In this document: positions 1-7,182 of the stretch, one piece after another
How the letters are laid out: each line of letters starts with the position of its first letter
Numbering within the stretch: the stretch's first letter is position 1
Origin: an uncultured Collinsella sp.
GTDB lineage: Bacteria > Actinomycetota > Coriobacteriia > Coriobacteriales > Coriobacteriaceae
Length of the DNA stretch: 64,000 nt
Assembly: GCA_937982065.1 (NCBI GenBank)
Contig: CALJMO010000047.1
Coordinates: 66,540 to 130,539 of the forward strand
Reading direction: 5' to 3'
Position numbers and translations under genes: made by a program
The notes under the pieces: generated by a model
Seen by the model: only the letters and a program-made list of their open reading frames with translations
What the model was told of the DNA's origin: nothing
The model's database searches: none

Positions 1-2
1 CC

Positions 3-764
3 GCACATGTGGAAGAGCTCGCCGAGCGCGACTTCATGCAGATAAGCGACGGGCAACGCCAGCGCGTCATGCTCGCACGCGCCATCGCGCAGGATCCGCG
101 TGTGCTCGTGCTCGACGAGCCCACGTCGTATCTCGATATCCGCTACCAGATCGACCTGCTGCGAATACTTCGCCACCTTTCGAAATCGCGGAATGTGGCT
201 GTCATCATGTCCATCCACGAACTCGAGCTCGCGCAGAAAAGCGCCGACAAGGTGATTTGCGTGAAGGACGGCCGGGTCTTCCGCGCCGGCGCACCCGAGG
301 ACATATTCACGCGCGAGACGATTGGCGAGCTCTACGGCCTTCAACATGGCACCTTCAACGAGCGCTTCGGCAGCGTGGAAATTGGGCGCCCACACGGCGA
401 TGCGCACACGTTCGTCATCGCCGGCGCAGGTACGGGATCGGCTGTGTTTCGCCAGCTCATCCGGCAGGGCAAGGCGTTCTACGCGGGCGTTCTGCACGAA
501 GGGGACATCGACTGCGAGCTCGCGCGCGACCTGGCGACGGAATGCGTAGCCGAGCGCGCCTTCGAGCCGATCGGGGATAAAACCATAGCCCGCGCCAAAG
601 AGCTCCTCGTCCACTGCGCGCGCCTTATCGTGTGCCCCGCCGCCTTCGGCACCATAAACGCCCGCAACGCAGAGCTCGTCGAGTTCGCACGCTCGCATGG
701 TATCGAGGTCATGCGAGCGTGCGAAGGCGCATCGGAGGATTCCCATTTGGAGTGGGAAGAATAA
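3..764 (+). CDS. ABC transporter ATP-binding protein with extra C-terminal domain (5' truncated by window edge)
   Basis: This is the distal part of an ATPase subunit of an importer, probably of the siderophore/cobalamin (FecE/BtuD) type. The frame is open to the window edge, so the true start and the Walker A motif lie outside. The signature region SDGQRQRVMLARA is followed by Walker B LVLDEPTSYLD, then an H-loop histidine (SIHELELAQ), all within the first 80 visible residues. After the ATPase fold ends (about residue 118) there is a second, roughly 120-residue region starting at VIAGAGTGSAVFR. It looks Rossmann-like and is not part of a standard ABC subunit. The substrate cannot be told without the upstream permease genes. 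The family call is strong; the substrate is an inference. Confidence 0.85.
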   Translation, partial: AHVEELAERDFMQISDGQRQRVMLARAIAQDPRVLVLDEPTSYLDIRYQIDLLRILRHLSKSRNVAVIMSIHELELAQKSADKVICVKDGRVFRAGAPEDIFTRETIGELYGLQHGTFNERFGSVEIGRPHGDAHTFVIAGAGTGSAVFRQLIRQGKAFYAGVLHEGDIDCELARDLATECVAERAFEPIGDKTIARAKELLVHCARLIVCPAAFGTINARNAELVEFARSHGIEVMRACEGASEDSHLEWEE

Positions 765-781
765 ACTGGACTTTCTTTTAA

Positions 782-874
782 GGATCCTCAGGCTACAGCT
801 CCTACGCCGGCGAGGTCTACAAGGCGCCGGAGAACCTCGTGAACAGGTATTTCCACGCCGACGAGCCCAACTAG
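782..874 (+). mobile_element. IS3-family transposase remnant (internal fragment)
   Basis: A 30-codon open stretch reads GSSGYSSYAGEVYKAPENLV followed by NRYFHADEPN and a stop. It resembles the region just before the DDE catalytic core of IS3-family OrfB transposases (consensus of the type YSSY-GEIS-APEN-L-RDFHA-APN). There is a stop directly upstream in frame (779-781), no start codon and no inverted repeats, so this is a dead scar and not a gene. It sits between the ABC ATPase stop and the 3' end of tetR. Confidence 0.6.
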
Positions 875-876
875 GC

Positions 877-1488
877 CTAATCCAAGCGAGATTCCAGACT
901 CGACAGACCATTGAGAGTCAGATCGTTGGCGACCTCAGAGACGCGCTCGATGGGAACCGAACCGTCAGACAGCGCCCACGTGCGATAGATACCGATAATA
1001 CCCGACAGCAAAAACGCCAGATAGTAGTCGAACATCTCGTCCTTGAGACCTTGAGGCAGCAGATCGCGCTCGGCAATCTCGTGCTCGAGCGGCGCACGAA
1101 GACGAGCCATAAAATCATCGAGCGGAATGTTCTCGATCAGCTGACGATTGAGCACCAAGTTGTTGCACAGTGCCTCGTTAACGGTTTTAAAGAAGGTCGC
1201 CGCCGCGCCCAGGGCGCGCTCGTTGGTGTCGCCGTCCATGGAAGCAAGCGTTTTCTCGACCGAGTCGACAATCATCTCCACCACATCGACGGCAATGGCA
1301 TCGAGCAGGCCGTCAACCGTGCCAAAGTGCACGTAGAAGGTTTTGCGGTCGACATTGGCCTCGCGCGCGATGGCACTCACCGTAATGTCTGCCAGCGGCT
1401 TTTCCATGAGCAGGCGCTCGAAAGCCGAAAGGATGGCATTACGGCTGCGAACGATGCGGCGGTCAAGACGCGGTTTGCTGGTTGCCAT
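877..1488 (-). CDS. TetR/AcrR family transcriptional regulator
   Basis: This is a 203-residue DNA-binding repressor. The N-terminal helix-turn-helix occupies about residues 10-55 (SAFERLLMEKPLADITVSAI, then NVDRKTFYVHFGTVDGLL). The C-terminal half is a ligand/dimerisation domain of the short TetR_C type, whose ligand cannot be predicted. I chose the ATG at 1488 over the upstream ATG at 1515 because AAGGGA lies about 7 nt before it. A GATAATC/GATTATC dyad just upstream (1532-1555) is a candidate autoregulatory operator. No adjacent divergent efflux gene is present. The next gene on the same strand, at 1605-2912, encodes a membrane protein. Confidence 0.85.
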   Translation of the reverse strand: MATSKPRLDRRIVRSRNAILSAFERLLMEKPLADITVSAIAREANVDRKTFYVHFGTVDGLLDAIAVDVVEMIVDSVEKTLASMDGDTNERALGAAATFFKTVNEALCNNLVLNRQLIENIPLDDFMARLRAPLEHEIAERDLLPQGLKDEMFDYYLAFLLSGIIGIYRTWALSDGSVPIERVSEVANDLTLNGLSSLESRLD

Positions 1489-1531
1489 GGGCGTGTCCCT
1501 TCGATATGCGAGCATTCATCAACAGATGAGA

Positions 1532-1555
1532 GATAATCTACGTAAGAGGATTATC
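1532..1555. promoter_or_regulatory. Candidate TetR operator (GATAATC-N10-GATTATC)
   Basis: This is a perfect 7-bp inverted repeat with a 10-bp spacer, 44 bp upstream of the tetR start. The size and location fit a TetR-family autoregulatory site. Assignment is by position only. Confidence 0.4.
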
Positions 1556-1604
1556 CCCCATACAGCACAAATATGCCCCGCATCATGAAGAACGCACGAC
1601 TGCC

Positions 1605-2912
1605 CTACTGCGACTTGGGATGCTTCTTCTTATTGAGTGCCGACGGAGATACGCGAATACCATCGCCTGTCTGGCGCACATAGGCTTTATGAGCCGGCTT
1701 AGCGGTCCCAGAAGCCTTCTGAGCGCGCTTCTTGGGATCAACGGTAACAGCATTCGTGGGGTGCGGCTTAGTGGGCGCAGAGGGCGTCTGAGGCGTGCGG
1801 CCGAGCTTGCGCATCACACGATCCCAACGCGCATGGATGCTCTCGTTGTGGGCGCTCTTAAGTCCCAGCAGGGGCGCAGCCAAAATGGTCGGCGCAATAA
1901 ACGTAATGAGGCGCCACAGCAGATAGCCAGCGGTCGAAGCCGACCCAAAGAAATGACCCAAGAACAATGCAAAGCCGCCCTCAGCGCCACCAGTTCCGCC
2001 GGGCAAGGGAACCGCAGAGCTCAGCAGCTGGACAAAGGCGCTCGCGGCCATGACCGAGAAAAAGTCGACCTCGTGGTGGCCAAAGGCAAGCATCAGGAAA
2101 TACGGAACCAGATAGAAAAACGCGAGCTGCAGCATGGTGATAAACACGGTGAGCAGCATGGAAGAAAAATGTCCGGCCGAAAGCTTAAACTTCTCGGAGA
2201 AGGAGTAGATCTCGCCGTCGACAAACGTGCGCCATCCCTCGATCTTAGTGGCCGAGACACCTATGCGCTCAAGCCAATTGATGATGCAATGGGCGACGCG
2301 CGTGACGGTCTTAGGCATGAGCGCGACGGCGAAGATGCCCAGCAAGATGCAGCAGTGCCCACCAAAGCTAAAGACGCACAGCAACGTCATGTCGCCATAG
2401 CGCTCGGCAAAAAACGGCATACGGGCGAGCAGCAGGATAGCGCCCCAGGCAACGAGGCCAAACTGGTACACGATAAAACGCGTGAATTGCGTGGCGCCGG
2501 CCTCGCCCACGTTTTGGCCGGCCTTGGTCAGGCGATAGATCTGAGCCGGGGTGGAGCCCATCATCATGGGCGTCAGGTTGCCAAAGAAGATGCCACTCGC
2601 CTCGACCGAGATCAGGTCGCGGATGCCGACGGGCGAATTGGGATCGAGCCAGACGGCGATCGCATAGGCCACAATGCCAAAGAACAGGTACATGAACATG
2701 CAAAGACACGCGACAACGAGCCATGACGCCTGGACGCTCGACATAGCGGCCCAGAACTGCCCCATCTGCCCGGTTACCACCAGATAGACGATATAACCTA
2801 CCAGCACGACGCCGATAAAGATGGCGCCGCGGCGTGCGCTCTTATTGTCATCTCCGCCCGAGGCCTCAACCTCGACCTGGGGCTTAGACGTATGCTGAGA
2901 GGACTCCGTCAT
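1605..2912 (-). CDS. Flippase-like/lysylphosphatidylglycerol synthase TM-region family protein (UPF0104)
   Basis: This is a 435-residue integral membrane protein. A short charged N-terminus is followed by about eight hydrophobic segments (first near RRGAIFIGVVLVGYIVYLVV). A typical family stretch is SAVPLPGGTGGAEGGFALFL. The last 60 residues form a basic, Lys/Pro-rich cytoplasmic tail. The family includes the membrane half of MprF and proteins thought to flip lipids or glycolipids; no catalytic LPG-synthase domain follows here. The start at 2912 has AGAAGGAG 7 nt upstream, so the longer reading to 2978 is not needed. It lies downstream of the tRNA-Glu cluster and its terminator. Substrate unknown. 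Confidence 0.85.
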   Translation of the reverse strand: MTESSQHTSKPQVEVEASGGDDNKSARRGAIFIGVVLVGYIVYLVVTGQMGQFWAAMSSVQASWLVVACLCMFMYLFFGIVAYAIAVWLDPNSPVGIRDLISVEASGIFFGNLTPMMMGSTPAQIYRLTKAGQNVGEAGATQFTRFIVYQFGLVAWGAILLLARMPFFAERYGDMTLLCVFSFGGHCCILLGIFAVALMPKTVTRVAHCIINWLERIGVSATKIEGWRTFVDGEIYSFSEKFKLSAGHFSSMLLTVFITMLQLAFFYLVPYFLMLAFGHHEVDFFSVMAASAFVQLLSSAVPLPGGTGGAEGGFALFLGHFFGSASTAGYLLWRLITFIAPTILAAPLLGLKSAHNESIHARWDRVMRKLGRTPQTPSAPTKPHPTNAVTVDPKKRAQKASGTAKPAHKAYVRQTGDGIRVSPSALNKKKHPKSQ

Positions 2913-3015
2913 GAGACTCCTTCTAACAGTCAAAATATCTTGGATATTGTACCCGTAAGGGCCATAGGCAGAACGCAAAGCTCTGGTTCAAACGGGAATT
3001 GCAGACGGTTGTTTG

Positions 3016-3052
3016 AAAATAAAAAACCCGACCTTCCATGGGAAGGCCGGGT
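3016..3052 (-). terminator. Rho-independent terminator after the tRNA-Glu cluster
   Basis: On the minus strand ACCCGGCCTTCC pairs with GGAAGGTCGGGT, closed by a short loop and followed by TTTTTTATTTTC. It lies 11 bp after the last tRNA. Confidence 0.85.
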
Positions 3053-3062
3053 ATCAGATGTA

Positions 3063-3139
3063 TGGTAGCCCGTACCAGATTCGAACTGGTGATCTCCGCC
3101 TTGAGAGGGCGGCGTCCTAAACCGCTAGACGAACGGGCC
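3063..3139 (-). tRNA. tRNA-Glu (anticodon CTC), copy 3 in transcription order
   Basis: This is a 77-nt cloverleaf read on the minus strand. The acceptor is GGCCCGT/ACGGGCT with a G1-U72 wobble. The anticodon stem CCGCC/GGCGG closes the loop CTCTCAA, giving anticodon CTC (codon GAG). The T-arm contains GTTCGAATC and the 3' CCA is encoded. It is the last copy before the terminator. Confidence 0.95.
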
Positions 3140-3161
3140 ATAAGCCTCAGCAGAAAAGAAG

Positions 3162-3238
3162 TGGTAGCCCGTACCAGATTCGAACTGGTGATCTCCGCCT
3201 TGAGAGGGCGGCGTCCTAAACCGCTAGACGAACGGGCC
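3162..3238 (-). tRNA. tRNA-Glu (anticodon CTC), copy 2
   Basis: Base-for-base identical to the flanking copies, with CCA encoded and anticodon CTC. It is separated from each neighbour by the same 22-nt spacer. Confidence 0.95.
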
Positions 3239-3260
3239 ATAAGCCTCAGCAGAAAAGAAG

Positions 3261-3337
3261 TGGTAGCCCGTACCAGATTCGAACTGGTGATCTCCGCCTT
3301 GAGAGGGCGGCGTCCTAAACCGCTAGACGAACGGGCC
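3261..3337 (-). tRNA. tRNA-Glu (anticodon CTC), copy 1
   Basis: This is the promoter-proximal copy of the three-gene cluster, identical to the other two. It starts about 35 bp downstream of a good sigma-70-type promoter. Confidence 0.95.
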
Positions 3338-3371
3338 ACATGACATCTGCACTGCCGTGCTGCGAGGAAAT

Positions 3372-3400
3372 ATATTACGGGACAAAAAACGTCAGCGCAA
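3372..3400 (-). promoter_or_regulatory. Promoter of the tRNA-Glu cluster
   Basis: On the minus strand TTGCGC and TAATAT are separated by exactly 17 bp. The -10 box ends 34 bp before the first tRNA. Confidence 0.7.
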
Positions 3401-3415
3401 GAAGAAATTCCAAAT

Positions 3416-3434
3416 TGCCGAAAAATTGTCGGCA
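3416..3434 (-). terminator. Probable terminator of cca
   Basis: On the minus strand TGCCGA and TCGGCA form a perfect 6-bp stem around a CAATTTT loop, followed by ATTT. It sits 30 bp past the cca stop. It is short and has a weak T-run. Confidence 0.5.
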
Positions 3435-3464
3435 GGTTATGGAATACGCAGGTAAACTTGGTAG

Positions 3465-4859
3465 CTAATTCAAGTTGAGATGAACCAAAAGAGCTTCGCG
3501 CTCGTTGGGAATATCGTCTTCGATCACGGCGTCGAGGGCGGAGTTGAGAAGCTGACCCAGTTCCGGCCCGGGCTTGACTCCGGCACGGATCAGGTCGCCG
3601 CCGTTGATGGCGAGCATCTTGAGCGTATAGGGCTCCCCTGCCTTCAGCAGCTCGTGCGCCAGCGCGCGCATCTCCTCAATCGTCTCAACATAATAGAAGC
3701 ACGACGGGGCCTTGCCAAGTGTGTCGGCACGCTTAAGGTCCATGAGCTCGTCAATCAGGCGGGCCGTGTCGACGCCCTCACCCGAAAGCGCGCGCATCAT
3801 ATTGAGCAGGCAGGAGCGCTCGGGGCGCAGCGGCTTGTCATGGTATTTGATGAGCAGGCACACGTCGCGCACCAAGTCGTGCGAGAGGGCCAGGCGATCC
3901 ATAATGACGCGCGCCTTCTTGGCGCCGAGCTCGGGATGACCGTAGAAGTGTCCGCTGCCGGCGTGATCGACCGTGAAGCACTCGGGCTTGGACACATCGT
4001 GCAAAAACGCCGCCCACATAAGGCTCGACGAGGGCGCGACGCCGTCACACAGCGCGAGCTCCCCCGCCACCGTCAGCACACGGGCGATATGCACGTAGAC
4101 GTTAAACGCATGATAGACACTGCGCTGATCAAACCCGCGACCCGCTGCCAACTCGGGCACGGCGGCACAGATGAGCTCGGGATAGCGAAGCATCGCGTCT
4201 CCCCCATGACCGGTCGAAAGAATGCCCTCGAGCTCAATACCCACACGCTCACGCGCCACGGCATCGAGCAGCGGCGCGCACTCGGCAAGCGCACGCTTGG
4301 TCTCGGGCTCAATCATAAAGTCCAGACGGCAGGCAAAGCGCACCGCACGCAGCATGCGCAGGGCGTCCTCGTTAAAGCGACGCTTGGGATCGCCGACCGC
4401 GCGAATCAGCTTGCGCTCCAAGTCACCCTGGCCGTCGTAGCGGTCGACAAGCCCGCGCTCGGGATGCCAGGCCATGGCATTGACGGTAAAGTCGCGGCGC
4501 GCCAGATCGTCCTCGAGCGAGGCGGCACGCTCCACGCTCTGGGGATGACGACCATCGGTGTAAAAGCCATCCAGACGGTACGTGGTGACCTCGATACGCT
4601 CGCCATCGGAAATAGCCGTGATTCCGCCAAATTTAATGCCCGACTCCACAACCGCGATGCCGGCGGCCTCGAGCGCCGCTTTGGACTCCTGCCACAGGCC
4701 GCTACAGCACATATCAACATCGTGGCTGGGGTACCCCATCAGGGCGTCGCGCACCCAACCGCCCACGTACCAAGCCTCAAGACCAGCCGCCTCAAGCGCG
4801 CGCAGGACGCGCAGGGACGCATCGGACGGTTGAGTACCGTTGAGCGAAACATTGCACAT
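3465..4859 (-). CDS. cca: CCA tRNA nucleotidyltransferase
   Basis: This enzyme adds or repairs the 3'-terminal CCA of tRNAs using CTP and ATP. It is 464 residues long and belongs to the class II pol-beta superfamily. The head motif GGWVRDAL is at about 33-40, followed by the metal-binding HDVD (46-49). The RRDFTVNAMA and DPKRRFNEDALRMLRAVRFA motifs mark the nucleotide-recognition and neck regions. An HD-type domain follows (FLHDVSKPECF, GHPELGAKKA), which in this family can carry phosphatase/phosphodiesterase activity. The ATG at 4859 is preferred over the GTG at 4877 because AGGAGG lies 8 nt before it. The nearby tRNA-Glu genes already encode CCA, so repair is the probable main task for those tRNAs. 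Confidence 0.95.
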   Translation of the reverse strand: MCNVSLNGTQPSDASLRVLRALEAAGLEAWYVGGWVRDALMGYPSHDVDMCCSGLWQESKAALEAAGIAVVESGIKFGGITAISDGERIEVTTYRLDGFYTDGRHPQSVERAASLEDDLARRDFTVNAMAWHPERGLVDRYDGQGDLERKLIRAVGDPKRRFNEDALRMLRAVRFACRLDFMIEPETKRALAECAPLLDAVARERVGIELEGILSTGHGGDAMLRYPELICAAVPELAAGRGFDQRSVYHAFNVYVHIARVLTVAGELALCDGVAPSSSLMWAAFLHDVSKPECFTVDHAGSGHFYGHPELGAKKARVIMDRLALSHDLVRDVCLLIKYHDKPLRPERSCLLNMMRALSGEGVDTARLIDELMDLKRADTLGKAPSCFYYVETIEEMRALAHELLKAGEPYTLKMLAINGGDLIRAGVKPGPELGQLLNSALDAVIEDDIPNEREALLVHLNLN

Positions 4860-4995
4860 GCCTATGGCCTCCTGCACCTGTGAGCGTTAATCGATGGTTC
4901 TCAAGAAGTCTAACAAGAAACGAGAAAGCGCGCATACGCAATCGCGTCGTCGATTCGATAAAACGAGACAGCAAACGCCAGATACGTTCAGCGCA

Positions 4996-5032
4996 CAAAA
5001 AACACCCGCCTCGGAGATCCAAAGCGGGTGTT
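4996..5032 (-). terminator. Terminator after the distal 1-phosphofructokinase-type gene
   Basis: On the minus strand AACACCCGC and GCGGGTGTT form a stem running into TTTTTTGT, 23 bp past the stop codon. Confidence 0.85.
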
Positions 5033-5054
5033 CTGCAACGATTTTTCGGTGCGG

Positions 5055-5987
5055 CTAGCAGACCTGACGAACTTCGATGTTCTTCTTGTATTCGTCCACC
5101 TTGGCAAAATCACCCAGACCGGGGCACTCGACCACGTTGGCGCCGGTGGCCATCGAAAGGCGCAGGGCGTCCTCGACGCGCTCGGGGGCGTCGTGCCACA
5201 CGGACAGGAAGGCAGCGAGCGAGGAATCGCCGGCGCACACAGTCGACAGCAGCTTGACGTCGAAGGTGCGGTTGGCAAACCAGATATGCTCGCCGTTGGA
5301 GAAGTACGCACCGGCGCCACCAAGGGTCAGCAGCACGTTCTTGGCGCCCTTGGCGTGCAGCTCGGCCATAGCGCCCTTGACGGACTCGTCGTCGCCACCG
5401 CTCACCTTGATGCCAAAGATGTCAAGCAGCTCGTCGTCATTGGGCTTGATCAGCAGTGGCTCCAGAGCAATGAGGTCTGCCAGCTGATGGCTCGAGATGT
5501 CGAGGACGAACTCGGCCCCCTTGGCCTTGACACGGCGCAGGACCTCGGCCAAGAAGCCCTCGGAAGTGTTGGGAGGCAGCGAGCCGCTGATGACCAGGCA
5601 GGTCATGTCATCGAGCGAATCGATAAGTTCAAACATCTCCTGCTCGTTGGCCTCATTGATGGCGGCACCGGCATTGACCATGTTGTACTCGGTGTCGGGA
5701 CCGGCGTTGAGGAACACATTGACGCGCGTAATACCGTCGGTCCACACGGGCTTGACGGGCACGCCCAGGGCCTCGGCGCCCTTAACGATAAACTCACCCG
5801 AGAAGCCGGCGAAGAAACCCAGGATCGTGGTGTCGACACCATAGTGGTCAAGCGTAAACGAGACGTTGAGGCCCTTGCCGTTGGGCGTGTAGACGGCATT
5901 GCGGGTACGCGTGACGGTATTGGCAGTAAGGCCGTCGCAGGCGATGTTGTAGTCAATGGCGGGATTTGCAGTGAGCGTGTAAATCAT
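5055..5987 (-). CDS. 1-phosphofructokinase family hexose kinase (copy B)
   Basis: This is a 310-residue PfkB-family kinase of the FruK/LacC type, expected to phosphorylate fructose-1-phosphate or tagatose-6-phosphate with ATP. It has the N-terminal TANPAIDYN motif, the substrate-binding NGKGLN (36-41) and the C-terminal CAGDS (251-255) with the catalytic Asp. The usual first Gly of the GAGD anion hole is Cys here. ATG at 5987 has AAAGGAA upstream. It follows a closely related kinase on the same strand, and both lie downstream of ptsI, so it most likely handles sugar phosphates made by the PTS. Each kinase gene has its own terminator. FruK versus tagatose-phosphate kinase cannot be settled from sequence. 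Confidence 0.85.
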   Translation of the reverse strand: MIYTLTANPAIDYNIACDGLTANTVTRTRNAVYTPNGKGLNVSFTLDHYGVDTTILGFFAGFSGEFIVKGAEALGVPVKPVWTDGITRVNVFLNAGPDTEYNMVNAGAAINEANEQEMFELIDSLDDMTCLVISGSLPPNTSEGFLAEVLRRVKAKGAEFVLDISSHQLADLIALEPLLIKPNDDELLDIFGIKVSGGDDESVKGAMAELHAKGAKNVLLTLGGAGAYFSNGEHIWFANRTFDVKLLSTVCAGDSSLAAFLSVWHDAPERVEDALRLSMATGANVVECPGLGDFAKVDEYKKNIEVRQVC

Positions 5988-6114
5988 GAATGTTCCTTTC
6001 ACGAAGCAACGTGTTAATGAAAGTATATTCCACGCATCGGTAAAAGGCTAGGACAACTCGGCGAACGGTGTGGAAGCGATGAAGTACGGCGGGACACCTC
6101 TCCCCCGTGGCGGA

Positions 6115-6148
6115 ACAAAAAGGCGCCCCAGCCGAAACCGGGGCGCCA
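6115..6148 (-). terminator. Terminator after the proximal 1-phosphofructokinase-type gene
   Basis: On the minus strand GGCGCCCC and GGGGCGCC flank a short loop and are followed by TTTTTGTT, 28 bp past the stop. Confidence 0.85.
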
Positions 6149-6175
6149 CATGCGCACGAATATGTCGCGTTTCGA

Positions 6176-7108
6176 TTACTGACGATCGAGCTTGCGGACA
6201 GCAACGCGCTTGCTGTACTCGTCAACGTGACCGAAGTCGCCGATGCCGACGGACTCGGCAACGTTGGCGCCGGTGGCCATAGCGAGCTTCATGGCCTCCT
6301 CGACGTTGTCGCGATCCCTGTACCACTTGTGCAGGAACGCAGCGAGGGTGCAGTCGCCGGCGCAGACGGAAGAAACCAGCTTGATGTTGAACTCACGCTT
6401 GGCGTACCAGATGTCCTCGCCGTTGGAGAAGTAAGCGTCGCCGCGGCTACCACGGGTGAGCAGCACGTTCTGAACGCCAGCGTCGTGAGCCATCTTCATG
6501 GCAACGCGAACCTCGTCGTCGGTGTCGACCGGCACGCCGAAGATGGCCTTCATCTCGTGATGGTTCGGCTTGATGAGCAGCGGCTTCTTGTGAGCGAGCT
6601 CCTTGAGCTTGTCGGAGGACAGGTCCAGGACGACGTCGGCACCACGAGCCTGAGCGTGCTCCATGACCTTAGCCAGGAAGTCAGGCGTAGCTTTGGGAGG
6701 CACGGAGCCGGAGACGATCAGGCACTCAAGATCGCCCGCGGTATCCAGGATGTTGTAGAGCTCCTCCTGGTGCTGCGGCGTGATCGGAGCACCCGGGTTC
6801 AGGATGCCGTACTCGTGCTGGCCATCGTTGACGTAGGTGTTGATGCGCGTGATACCGTCGGTCCAGACCGGGCGGCACAGGCAGCCCAGGTTCATGACCT
6901 CCTCGACGATGAACTTGCCCGTGAAGCCAGCGAAGAAGCCGAGCGCGACGGTGTCGACGCCCATTTTCTTAAAGGCGAAGGACACGTCGAGGCCCTTGCC
7001 GTTAGCCGTGTAGCTGGCCGAGCCGGTGCGGACGTTCTCGTCGGGCTCGAGCGGAGAGCTCGAAACCGTCATGTCGACAGCCGGGTTAGCGGTTAGCGTG
7101 TAGAACAT
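6176..7108 (-). CDS. 1-phosphofructokinase family hexose kinase (copy A)
   Basis: This is a 310-residue PfkB/FruK-type kinase and a clear paralogue of the gene at 5055-5987. It has TANPAVDMT at the N-terminus, NGKG at 36-39 and CAGDC at 249-253. The CAGD variant of the GAGD active-site motif is shared with its neighbour, so the change predates the duplication. The start at 7108 follows a GGGGG-rich ribosome binding site. It lies 74 bp downstream of ptsI, so it is probably read with the general PTS genes. Sequence divergence between the copies suggests different substrates (for example fructose-1-phosphate versus tagatose- or hexitol-derived phosphates), which is inference. Confidence 0.85.
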   Translation of the reverse strand: MFYTLTANPAVDMTVSSSPLEPDENVRTGSASYTANGKGLDVSFAFKKMGVDTVALGFFAGFTGKFIVEEVMNLGCLCRPVWTDGITRINTYVNDGQHEYGILNPGAPITPQHQEELYNILDTAGDLECLIVSGSVPPKATPDFLAKVMEHAQARGADVVLDLSSDKLKELAHKKPLLIKPNHHEMKAIFGVPVDTDDEVRVAMKMAHDAGVQNVLLTRGSRGDAYFSNGEDIWYAKREFNIKLVSSVCAGDCTLAAFLHKWYRDRDNVEEAMKLAMATGANVAESVGIGDFGHVDEYSKRVAVRKLDRQ

Positions 7109-7182
7109 TTACAGTACCCCCTGTATATGTGAGGGCCGCGTGGCCGGCCCATTCCAACCACGCGGTTACCTCTGATACCAAA

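Larger units (their letters stand above)
3063..3337 (-). repeat. Tandem repeat of a 99-bp unit carrying tRNA-Glu
   Basis: Copies begin at 3063, 3162 and 3261, exactly 99 bp apart (77-nt tRNA plus 22-nt spacer). The two spacers and the three tRNA sequences are identical, pointing to recent unequal duplication or ongoing homogenisation. Confidence 0.9.

Noticed and set aside
3063..3337. Possible CRISPR-like array (regular 99-bp repeats)
   Set aside because: The repeats are complete tRNA-Glu genes with identical spacers; a CRISPR array would have short repeats and unique spacers. No cas genes are present.
2923..3343. Open frames with threefold peptide repeats on both strands
   Set aside because: They are translations of the three tandem tRNA-Glu genes and their spacers, not proteins.
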